Below are positions 56,162 to 64,000 of a stretch of DNA of 64,000 nt, one piece after another. Positions within the stretch are counted from its first letter, which is position 1; every line of letters starts with the position of its first letter. The stretch lies in assembly GCA_963814805.1 (NCBI GenBank), contig CAWFER010000007.1:1-64000 (forward strand), given 5' to 3'. Under the pieces are notes generated by a model. It was not told where the DNA came from. It did not search any database and saw only the letters and a list, made by a program, of their open reading frames with translations. This stretch comes from AP-15 sp963814805. GTDB lineage: Bacteria; Pseudomonadota; Alphaproteobacteria; ATCC43930; CGMCC-115725. The translations under genes were made by a program, and so were the position numbers.

Positions 56162-57562
56162 ATGGCTGACAATTCCTTCGACGTGATCGTGCTGGGCGGC
56201 GGGCCGGGCGGCTATGTCGCGGCGATTCGTGCGGCGCAGCTCGGCATGAAAGCCGCGGTCGTCGAGCGCGACCAGCTCGGCGGGATCTGCCTCAATTGGG
56301 GGTGCATCCCGACCAAGGCGCTGCTGCGCAGCTCGGAAATCTACCATCTGCTGCATCACCTTGACCAATACGGCTTTTCCGCAAAAGACATTCGCTTCGA
56401 CGCCGGCAAGGTGGTGGCGCGCTCGCGCGCGGTCGCCAAGCAGCTCTCGAACGGCGTCGGCTATCTGTTGAAAAAGAACCAGGTCAGCGTCATCGACGGG
56501 CACGGGCGGCTGACCGGCAAAGGGCGGCTGTCGGTCGAAAAAAACGGCAATCAAGTGGCCGAGCTTGGCGCCCCGCACATCATCCTCGCGACCGGAGCGC
56601 GAGCCCGCGCGCTGCCGGGGCTCGAACCCGATGGCGAGCGGGTCTGGAGCTATAAGGAAGCGATGGTGCCGCCGGCTGTTCCGAAATCGTTGCTGGTGAT
56701 CGGCTCGGGCGCGATCGGAATAGAATTCGCTAGTTTCTACAATGATATGGGAGCCGAAGTTACAGTAGTAGAGGTGCTCGACCGGATATTGCCGGTCGAA
56801 GATGATGAAATCTCAGTATACGCTCGCAAGTCGTTTGAAAAGCAGGGAATAAAGATCCATACCGATGCCGCGGTCAAGGCGCTGGACGTCTCCGGAGAGC
56901 AGGTCACCGCCCGGATTGAAACGGCTGGGAAGGCGCTTGCAGTGACGGCCGACCAGGTGATCCTGGCTGTCGGGATCGTCGGCAATGTCGAGGATATCGG
57001 CCTCGAAAATACCAAGGTCGAGGTGCAGCGCACCCATGTCGTGGTCGATCAGTGGCTGCGCACCGGCGAGCCTGGCGTCTACGCGATCGGCGATCTCGTC
57101 GGACCGCCCTGGCTGGCGCACAAGGCGAGCCACGAGGGGGTGATCTGCGTCGAGCACATCGCCGGGATCAATGAGGTTCACCCGCTCGACCTTCGCAATA
57201 TTCCGGCCTGCACCTATTGCCGGCCGCAGGTGGCCAGCATCGGCCTGACTGAAAAGGCAGCCCGGGACGCCGGCTACGAGGTCAAGATCGGGCATTTCCC
57301 GTTTATCGGCAACGGCAAGGCGATAGCGCTCGGTGAGCCCGAGGGCATGGTCAAGACCGTGTTCGACGGCAGGACCGGCGAGCTTCTCGGCGCCCATATG
57401 ATCGGCGCCGAGGTGACCGAGCTGATCCAGGGTTATGCGATCGCCAAGACCCTGGAAACGACCGAGGCCGAGCTGATCCGCACGATCTTTCCGCACCCAA
57501 CCCTGTCGGAAACCATGCACGAAGCCGTGCTTGACGCTTATCGGCGCGCCATCCACTTCTAG
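56162..57562 (+). CDS. lpd: Dihydrolipoamide dehydrogenase (E3)
   Basis: 466 residues, intact. FAD-binding VIVLGGGPGGYVAAIRAAQL, redox disulfide GGICLNWGCIPTKALL, NAD-binding VIGSGAIGIEFASFYNDMG, FAD motif VYAIGDLVG and the C-terminal HPTLSE with the catalytic His-Glu pair are all present. It reoxidises the lipoyl groups of PdhB and PdhC. Bases 56715-56860 use AT-rich codons (ATA, GTA, CTA-type) that differ from the rest of the gene. Confidence 0.97.
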   Translation: MADNSFDVIVLGGGPGGYVAAIRAAQLGMKAAVVERDQLGGICLNWGCIPTKALLRSSEIYHLLHHLDQYGFSAKDIRFDAGKVVARSRAVAKQLSNGVGYLLKKNQVSVIDGHGRLTGKGRLSVEKNGNQVAELGAPHIILATGARARALPGLEPDGERVWSYKEAMVPPAVPKSLLVIGSGAIGIEFASFYNDMGAEVTVVEVLDRILPVEDDEISVYARKSFEKQGIKIHTDAAVKALDVSGEQVTARIETAGKALAVTADQVILAVGIVGNVEDIGLENTKVEVQRTHVVVDQWLRTGEPGVYAIGDLVGPPWLAHKASHEGVICVEHIAGINEVHPLDLRNIPACTYCRPQVASIGLTEKAARDAGYEVKIGHFPFIGNGKAIALGEPEGMVKTVFDGRTGELLGAHMIGAEVTELIQGYAIAKTLETTEAELIRTIFPHPTLSETMHEAVLDAYRRAIHF

Positions 57563-57565
57563 CCG

Positions 57566-58530
57566 ATGAACCCTGCTTCCGTGTCCGGCGCGCCGGCGGC
57601 GCTGCGTCATCCGGAAAAGGCCGGCCGGTCCGAAATTCTGATCCCGCGCAAGCCCGACTGGCTGCGGGTCAAGGCGCCCGGCTCGCCCGAGTACCAGGCG
57701 ACGCGACGGCTGATGCGCAAACTGCAGCTCAACACCGTGTGCGAGGAAGCCGCCTGCCCCAATATCGGCGAGTGCTGGAAGCAGCGCCACGCGACAGTGA
57801 TGATTCTCGGCCGGGTGTGCACCCGGGCCTGCGCCTTCTGCAATGTCGCCACCGGCCGGCCGGTGGGGCTCGACCCGGATGAGCCCGCGCGGGTCGGCGC
57901 GGCGGTCGCGGCCCTCGGCCTCGAACATGTCGTCGTCACCTCGGTCGACCGCGACGATCTCGAGGATGGCGGCGCCGGCCAGTTTGCGCAGACCATCGCG
58001 GCGATCCGCACGGCCGCGCCCGGCGACGACGATCGAGGTGCTGACCCCGGATTTCCTGCATAAGGAAAGCGCGCTCGAGAGGGTCGTCGCGGCGCGGCCC
58101 GACGTGTTCAACCACAACCTTGAAACCGTGCCGCGTCTTTACGCCGTGGTAAGGCCGGGCGCCCGATATTTCCACTCGCTGCGGCTGCTCGACCAAGCCA
58201 AGGGGCTCGATCCGGCGCTGTTCACCAAATCCGGGATCATGGTCGGTCTGGGCGAGGATAAGGCCGAAATATCGCAAGTGATGGATGATCTGCGCGCGGC
58301 GCAGGTCGATTTTCTGACGATCGGGCAATATTTGCAGCCGACCCCGAGACATCATCCGATCGCCCGCTTTGTGCCGCCCGGCGAATTCGAAAGCTATCGC
58401 CGCCTGGCTCTCGGCAAGGGCTTTCTGCTGGTGTCGGCCTCGCCGCTTGACCCGGTCCTCCTACCATGCCGGGGAGGATTTTGCCCGGTTGCGCAGCGCC
58501 CGCGCCGCCAACCTCGCCGCCGCCGGCTGA
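57566..58530 (+). CDS. lipA: Lipoyl synthase (two +1 shifts)
   Basis: Radical-SAM enzyme. CEEAACPNIGECW binds the auxiliary 4Fe-4S cluster and CTRACAFCNVATG the SAM cluster. The frame shifts near 58021 (GGC-g-ACG, within the APGTTIEVLTPDF segment) and near 58449 (CTT-g-ACC, within ASPLTRSSYHAGEDF), where the C-terminal RSSYHAGE contains the conserved Ser ligand. Repaired length is about 320 residues. It inserts sulfur into octanoyl groups on the lipoyl domains of the preceding genes. ATG 57566 lies 3 bases after the lpd stop. Confidence 0.94.
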
Positions 58531-58540
58531 CCCTGCCGCG

Positions 58541-59006
58541 ATGCCGACCCACGCCGAACAGCGTGTCGCTGCCCTACACGCCGGAGCAGCTTTTTGCGCT
58601 GGTTGCCGATATCGAGCGCTATCCGGAGTTTCTGCCCTGGTGCATCGGCGCGCGGATTCGGGAGCGCAGCGCCGATCTGGTCGTCGCCGATCTGATCATC
58701 GGCTTCAAAATATTCCGCGAGCGCTTTACCTCGCGGGTCATGCTCGACCCGCCGCGCAACATCGACGTGACCTATGCCGAGGGCCCGTTTCGCTACCTGA
58801 ACAACCACTGGACCTTCACCCCGGTCGCCGGGGGCTGCCGCATCGATTTCTTCGTCGATTTCGAGTTCAAGTCGCGGCTGATGCAAAAGGTCATCGAGGT
58901 GCTGTTCAGCGAGGCGGTGCGCCGCATGGTCGGCGCCTTTGAGAAGCGCGCCCGCGATCTCTACGGCGCCCGGCGTCAGGGCGGCGCCCGAGAGCCGGCG
59001 GCCTGA
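58541..59006 (+). CDS. ratA: RatA/COQ10-type START domain protein (one +1 shift)
   Basis: Starts MPTHAEQRV at ATG 58541; a +1 shift near 58569 leads into LPYTPEQLFALVADIERYPE and FLPWCIGARIRERS, conserved in the coenzyme Q-binding COQ10/RatA family. NHWTFTPVAGGCRIDFFVDF and FEFKSRLMQKVIEVLF follow. Repaired length is about 154 residues. In Alphaproteobacteria it lies next to lipA. Homologues bind quinones; the E. coli member was described as a ribosome-associating toxin. Confidence 0.88.
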
Positions 59007-59086
59007 CGCAACGCTTCTGTCCCGATGCCGCGGCTTCTATGGTGGCCGCCTGAAATGTTCGCTCGCAGCCGTCGGGAGGAATGCCA

Positions 59087-60255
59087 ATGCCGCAAAAAAC
59101 CGTGGTTTACGCCAGCGTCGGGCCGGAACTGACGCAATACGATCTCGACGTCGACAAGGCGAGCCTGACGCGGCGCGGCGCGGTCAGCCTGCCGGCCAAT
59201 GTGCATTACGCCTGGCCGCACGCCTCGCGCCGGTTCCTCTATGTCGCCTCGAGCGACAGCGCGTCGGGGATCGGCGGCACGGTCGGCCAGCGGCACAATG
59301 TGAGCGCGTTGCGCATCGATCCGGCGAGCGGCGCGCTGAGCCACGCATGGCGCCCCGATCGCGCTGCCGACCCGGCCGATCCATATGACCAGCGACATTC
59401 CCTCGCAGAACCTATTGGTCGCCTTCAGCAATCCGAGCGGGTTGCGGGTCTATCGGGTCAACGAGGATGGGACGCCCGGCGCGGAAATCGTGCAGCAGGA
59501 GCCGGTCGATCCCGGCATCTACGGGCACCAGGTGCGGATCAGCCTCGACAACCGGCTGGCGATCCTGGTCACCCGCGGCCACGACGCGGCCGGGGGCAAG
59601 CCCGAGGAGCCGGGCGCGCTCAAGGTGTTCCGCTATCGCAACGGGAATTTGACCAGCGAGGTTTCGGTCGCTCCGGGCGGCGGCTTTGGCTTTGGCCCGC
59701 GTCATCTCGATTTTCATCCGAGGAACCCGTGGGTTTATGTGTCGCTCGAACGGCAGAACCGGCTCGACATGTTCGCGCTCGACGGCGAGGCGCTGTCGCC
59801 CGAGCCGCGGTTCACCAAAGGCACCTTGGCCGAGCCCGGCAATATTCGCGGACGGCAGGCCGCCGGCACGGTCCACGTCCACCCGAACGGCCGCTTCGTC
59901 TATGTCGCCAATCGCGCTTCGAGCACGGTCGAGGAGGACGGTCGGCGGGTCTTCGCCGGCGGCGAGAACACGCTGGCGGTCTATGCGATCGACGCCGGTG
60001 ACCGGCGAGCCCAGCCCGATCCAGCATGTCGACACGCGCGGCATTCACTGCCGCACCTTTCACATCGATCCGAGCGGCCAAGTGCTTGTTGCCGCGCATA
60101 TCATGGGGCTACCGGTCAAGGATGGCGGGGCCATTCGCGAGGCGCCGGCCTGCCTGTCGGTGTTCCGCATCGGCGGCGACGGCAAGCTCGATTTCGTGCG
60201 CAAATACGATGTCGAGGTCGGCGAACGCCAGATGTTCTGGATGGGGATGGTTTAG
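59087..60255 (+). CDS. Lactonase family beta-propeller protein (two +1 shifts)
   Basis: I start at ATG 59087 because GGGAGGA (59074-59080) is correctly spaced for it. The repeated blades include YAWPHASRRFLYVASSD, RFVYVANRASST, HLDFHPRNPWVYVSLERQN and HCRTFHIDPSGQVLVAAH, resembling YbhE-type 6-phosphogluconolactonases. +1 shifts are near 59350 (before GAPIALPTRPIHMTSD) and near 60000 (GCC-g-GTGACC). Repaired length is about 388 residues. The substrate is not certain; members also include other lactonases and periplasmic propellers. No signal peptide seen. Confidence 0.85.
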
Positions 60256-60367
60256 GCGTCTCTGTTCGAGCCGCCGCTCATCCGCATTTCGCATCAGTAG
60301 CCGCTGCCTGGTGGGATCGGGGTGATGCAGAACGTCATTCGGCGAGGCAGTCTCGGCACGGCCTGCT

Positions 60368-60912
60368 TCAGACCACCGGCAGCGGGCGCAATGGCGGGGA
60401 AGGGGGCTCGACCCGGATCGGGTCGCCGGGCTTGACCTCGCCCTCGGCCAGGACGACGCCCATGATCCCGGCCTTGCGCACGAGGTTGCCGTGCGGCGTC
60501 GCGGTCGAGGGTCGCGGCCATCAGCCCCTTCTCGATCTTGTCGAGCTGGGCGCAGGGGTTGCGCAGCCCGGTCACCTCGACCACGGCGCTCGTGCCGAGA
60601 TGGAGCCGGGTCCCGGCGGCGAGACCGAGCAGATCGACGCCGCGGGTGGTGACATTCTCGCCCATCGCTCCGGGCAGCACGGCAAAGCCCGCCTGGCGCA
60701 ATTCGTCGTGCAGTTCGGCGTGGATCAGGTGCACCTGGCGCAGATTGGGCTGGGTCGGGTCGCGCGCGACCCGCGAGCGGTGCTTGACCGTGGCGCCCTG
60801 ATGGGCGTCGCCCTCGACGCCAAGCCCGGTCACTAGGCGGATGCTGTCTTCGTTGGGCTTTGCAAGGGTATGCCGCGGGCTGCGGCTGACCGCGATCGAC
60901 GAACGCCTCCAT
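60368..60912 (-). CDS. MOSC domain-containing protein (two +1 shifts)
   Basis: Starts at ATG 60912 with MEAFV; a shift near 60895 leads to AVSRSPRHTLAKPNEDSIRL and GLGVEGDAHQGATVKHRS. GENVTTRGVDLLGLAAGTRL and VTGLRNPCAQLDKIEKGLMA are MOSC-fold hallmarks with the conserved Cys. A second shift near 60505 gives HGNLVRKAGIMGVVLAEGEV and the end LRPLPVV. Such proteins handle molybdenum-cofactor-bound sulfur or related chemistry (YiiM-like). It lies 19 bases after the nitrilase gene on the same strand. Confidence 0.85.
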
Positions 60913-60931
60913 CGGAATAACTTCCCGCTGA

Positions 60932-61808
60932 TCATTCGGCGGCGGCCGGCAGGGGGCGCGGCAGGATGCTGTCGTAGAGCTCGGGCCGCTGCCATTGCGA
61001 CAACAGGCCCTGCTTGGTGCCGCAGAACGGGGTCTTGTCGTTGCCGTCCCAGCCGGCGCGCAATTCGCGCACCCGGTCGAGGCTGACCCTGACCACCGAC
61101 ATGCCCGACATTGATGCTCTCGTAATGGGTGCGCTCCGGCCCGGCGATGATCGCCAGCCCGCGCTCGGTCGCCGGGTCGAAGATGTTGCGGGTCGAGACC
61201 ACCAGCGCCAGATTCTCGATCGCGCGGGCGCGCAACAGGGTGCGCCAAGTCTCCCACAGATTGCCGCCGCCGCTGAGCCCGGCCGGCAGAAAGATGATCT
61301 CGGCGCCGCGCAACGCCAATGCCCGCGACACCTCGGGCATGTACACCTCGCTGCACATGCCAAGGCCGACTTTGCCGTGCACGGTGTCGAACACCGGGAA
61401 TTCATTGCCCGGGACCCATTCGAACTCCCACACCCCGCCGCCGCCGGTGCGGCTCGAATAGATCCACGGGCCGTTCGGATGGGTGCGCCGATAGCGCACC
61501 GGCCTGCGCCCGTCGGGATAGGCCATGCAGGTCAGATTGTAGGCGGTCCGTTTGGCGTCATCGATCGGCTCCATCGTGCCGAAGACGACGTGGGTGGCGA
61601 ATCGGTGGGCGGCCTCGGCGATCCGGGCGGATGGATCATAGGCGGCCGGCATCCGCCACGGGCCCGGATAGCTTTCCGGAAAACAGACGAAATCGGCGCC
61701 TTCGCCGGCGGCGCGCTCGATCCACTTGACTGCGTCGTTTATGTTTTTTGCGTCGTCGGGCGGCGGGTTGGTGTGCGGCTGGATCACGGCGATATTGAAG
61801 CTGCTCAT
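60932..61808 (-). CDS. Nitrilase superfamily hydrolase (one +1 shift; catalytic Lys replaced)
   Basis: MSSFNIAVIQPHTNPPPDDA opens the protein; FVCFPESYPGPW contains the catalytic Glu and KVGLGMCSEVYMPE the catalytic Cys. In the place of the catalytic Lys motif (YRKTHP in relatives) it has RYRRTHPNGPW, an Arg. A +1 shift near 61110 joins HYESINVG to MSVVRVSLDRVRELRAGWDG. Repaired length is about 291 residues. Carbon-nitrogen hydrolases cleave nitriles or amides with Glu-Lys-Cys; with Arg the activity is uncertain. Confidence 0.85.
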
Positions 61809-61823
61809 CGAGTGGTCTCCAGA

Positions 61824-62315
61824 TTAACCATATGCCTCGGCCGCGAGCAGTTCGAGCGCCAGCCGCAAGGCGGCGTCGCGCACCGCGGCACGGTCGCCGG
61901 GGAAAATCCGGTGTTCGGTGCGGGGCGCCTTGCCGCGCCGCGCCAGGCCGAAATGGACCAGGCCGACCGGCTTCTCGGCGCTGCCGCCGCCGGGGCCGGC
62001 GACCCCGGTGATCGACACTGCGAGATCGATCGGGGCATGCGCCAGCGCCCCCTCGGCCATCGCCGCGGCGGTCTCGGCGCTGACCGCGCCATGTCGGGCG
62101 ATCACTTCGGCGGGCACCCCGAGCAGTTCCGCCTTGGCCTCGTTCGAATAGGTGACAAAGCCGCGCTCGACGACATCTGACGAGCCGGCGATCGCGGTCA
62201 ATGCCGCGGCGACGAGGCCGCCGGTGCAGGATTCGGCGGTCCCGACATGCCAGCCGCGAGCGCGGCAGGCATCGAGCACCGAAATCGCAAGATCGAGGGT
62301 TTCACGGTCGAACAC
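61824..62315 (-). CDS. pncC: Nicotinamide-nucleotide amidohydrolase PncC (CinA C-terminal type)
   Basis: 163 residues from GTG 62315. VGTAESCTGGLVAAALTAIA contains the catalytic Ser; GFVTYSNEAKAELLGVPAEV, VSITGVAGPGGGSAEKPVGL are signature segments. The enzyme recycles NMN by deamidation. It overlaps the pgpA 3' end by 14 bases, so it is coupled to it. No frameshift. Confidence 0.93.
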   Translation of the reverse strand: MFDRETLDLAISVLDACRARGWHVGTAESCTGGLVAAALTAIAGSSDVVERGFVTYSNEAKAELLGVPAEVIARHGAVSAETAAAMAEGALAHAPIDLAVSITGVAGPGGGSAEKPVGLVHFGLARRGKAPRTEHRIFPGDRAAVRDAALRLALELLAAEAYG

Positions 62316-62758
62316 CGAATGCTCCGCCAATCGCCAGCAACCCCGACAGGACAAGGGCAGCGTAGCCCGCCGCCAGCAGATCGTCGAGCATGATGCCGAG
62401 TCCGCCGGTGGATATGGCGGTCGGCCCAGCGCACCGGCCACGGCTTCCAGATGTCGAAGATGCGGAACAGCACAAAGGCGAGCGCCCAGGCAACGGGATC
62501 GCGGGGCGCCGACAGAAGGACCAGCCATTGCGCCGCGACCTCATCGACGACGATCGCGCCGGGGTCCGCGATGCCGCTCGCCCTGACGACGGTCGCGGCC
62601 GCCCACCAGCCGGCGACGAACACGATCGCGGCGGCGATGGCGAGGCCCGGCGCGCCCCAGAAATGCTCGATCGCCCAGGCGACGGGCAGGGCGGCGAGCG
62701 ACCCCCAGCTTCCCGGCGCACCCGGCAGCAGGCCGGCGCCGAACCAGGTCGCGAGCAC
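62302..62758 (-). CDS. pgpA: Phosphatidylglycerophosphatase A (one +1 shift)
   Basis: LATWFGAGLLPGAPGSWGSL, IVVDEVAAQWLVLL and FRIFDIWKPWPVRWADRHI are conserved in PgpA, including the metal-binding acidic residues. A +1 shift near 62415 leads to GGLGIMLDDLLAAGYAALVL and the stop at 62302. It is a membrane enzyme that makes phosphatidylglycerol. I start at GTG 62758; similar sequence (LPLWHPAI) continues upstream in frame without a start codon, so the true 5' end may be further up. Confidence 0.87.
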
Positions 62759-62872
62759 GATGGCGGGGTGCCACAGCGGCAGGCCGAAGCGGGTTCGCTG
62801 GTCGCGATTGCCGGGTTCCAGCTTTCGGTTGCAGGATGTCGAACGTGGATGGCCTGACGAGCCGGCTGGATC

Positions 62873-64000
62873 TTACAGCGGCAGGCGGATGGTGGCGACG
62901 GCTTGCGCGGCGATGCCTTCGCCGCGGCCGGTGAAGCCGAGGCGGTCGGTCGTCGTCGCCTTGACGCTGACCCGGTCGGCGGCGATGCCGAGGATCGCCG
63001 CGACCCGCTCGACCATCGCCGCGCGATGCGGGCCGATCTTCGGCCGCTCGCAAATGATCGTCACGTCGACCGCGGCGACGGCGCCGCCGCGCGCCCGCAC
63101 CAGCTCGGCCGCGTGGCGCAGAAAACGGTCGGAGGCGGCGCCGCGCCATTGCGGATCGCTCGGCGGGAAAGTGCATGCCGATATCGCCGGCGCCGATCGC
63201 GCCCAGCACCGCGTCGGTCAGCGCATGGAGGCCGACATCGGCGTCGGAATGGCCGACGAGGGCGGCGTCGTGCGGGATTTCGACGCCGCAGACGAAAACC
63301 CGGTTGCCCGGCCCGAAAGCGTGCGCGTCAAACCCCTGCCCGACGCGCACATCGCCCCGCCGCGCCGCGATCAGCCGCTCGGCGGCGGCGAGGTCTTCCG
63401 CCGTCGTCAGCTTCAGATTGTTCTCGCTGCCGGCGACCAGCAGCGGGGTCATGCCGGCCGCCTCGGCGACTGCCGAATCATCGGTCAGCTGATGCCCGAC
63501 GGCGGCGCGGTGGGCGGCGAGGATCGCCTCGAAGTGAAAGCCCTGCGGGGTTTGCGCGCGCCACAATTCGGCGCGGTCGACGGTCGTCTCGGATGGCCCC
63601 GGCCGTCGGCGCGCTTGATCGTGTCGCGCAACGGCAGGCAGGGGATCGCCGCCGGGCCGCGGTCGAGCCCGTCGATCACCCGGTCGATCAGCGCCGCGAT
63701 CGGGAAACGGCCGCGCCCCATCATGGATCAGCACACGAGCCGGACGATGCGCCGCCAAGGCTTCGAGCCCGAGCCGCACCGAATCCTGCCGGGTGGCGCC
63801 GCCGGCGACCGGCGCCAAGATCGGCAGGCCGGCGACCGCGCGATCGAACAACGCCCGGTCCTCGGGCCGGATCGCCGCCAGCACACCGCCGATCCGCGGA
63901 TGCCCGGCCAGGGCCGCCACCGCGTGGCGCAGCACCGTGACTCCGGCCAACGGCAAATATTGCTTGGGCAGGTCGCCGCCGAACCGGCTGCCGCGGCCGG
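62873..64000 (-). CDS. ispDF: Bifunctional IspD/IspF (MEP pathway; frameshifted, 5' end outside window)
   Basis: The C-terminal IspF domain has VGQGFDAHAFGPGNRVFVCG and HSDADVGLHALTDAVLGAIG with metal ligands, and ICERPKIGPHR plus VSVKATTTDRLGFTGRGEGI at the end. The N-terminal IspD part shows VLIHDGARPF, LWRAQTPQGFHFEAILAAH and LTDDSAVAEAAG. Net shifts: +1 near 63715, net +2 (or -1) near 63590-63610 and +1 near 63170. The fusion of the two non-consecutive steps of isoprenoid precursor synthesis is typical of Alphaproteobacteria. The gene continues beyond base 64000. Confidence 0.93.

Overview
The window looks like a chromosomal segment of a high-GC alphaproteobacterium, most probably of the order Rhodospirillales. 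The evidence is the 16S-Ile-Ala-23S-5S-fMet rRNA operon order, the short 16S V3 region, the gene strings rplU-rpmA-obgE-proB-proA-nadD-rsfS-rlmH and tpiA-secG-pyrG-kdsA-eno-ftsB-pdhABC-lpd-lipA-ratA, and the bifunctional ispDF. No species name can be given from the sequence alone.

Layout. 1-1.6 kb: 3' end of a biotin-dependent carboxylase alpha subunit and a DUF1489 gene. 1.7-8.2 kb: a complete rRNA operon. Its spacer and 23S gene carry several copies of one palindromic repeat family; one 23S copy is a roughly 450-nt intervening sequence that encodes its own four-helix-bundle protein. 8.4-13.9 kb: a coupled tripartite RND efflux operon. 13.9-14.5 kb: an intact YefM antitoxin next to a YoeB toxin cut off after its N-terminus by an AT-rich islet. 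14.5-22 kb: the replication cluster gyrB, recF, dnaN, dnaA and rpsT on the minus strand. 22-30 kb: a VOC protein, a flavin monooxygenase, a pirin, then the ribosome/proline/NAD/ribosome-silencing cluster. 30-40 kb: HyuA, VOC, TPR, TsaC, a catalase remnant with katG, ParA, MscL and an agmatinase-like enzyme. 40.3-43.2 kb: an accessory island with an IS1595-type transposase, a zinc-ribbon coiled-coil protein and a protein with a HEPN-like RxxxxH motif. 43-46.3 kb: a ThDP enzyme, an MBL hydrolase and two valine-type tRNA genes. 46.4-64 kb: central metabolism (TpiA, Eno, pyruvate dehydrogenase complex, lipoyl synthase), CTP and KDO synthesis, FtsB, then a lactonase, a MOSC protein, a nitrilase homologue, PncC/CinA, PgpA and IspDF, which runs off the right end.

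How the genes work together: PdhA/PdhB/PdhC/Lpd form one pyruvate dehydrogenase complex, and LipA makes the lipoyl cofactor carried by PdhB and PdhC. KdsA and PyrG supply KDO and CTP for lipopolysaccharide. RplU, RpmA, ObgE, RsfS and RlmH all act on the 50S ribosome. ProB and ProA are consecutive steps of proline synthesis. DnaA, DnaN, RecF and GyrB start and maintain replication, and the rRNA operon lies close by.

Quality warning and main oddity: 18 otherwise normal genes, several of them essential, are split by reading-frame shifts. By my reading 28 are single net +1 shifts (one extra base) and four are net +2 (equivalent to -1). About 30 of the roughly 36 extra bases lie between 46.9 and 64 kb. 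Insertion-biased sequence error is the simplest explanation. I annotate these genes as single spans and state where each shift lies.
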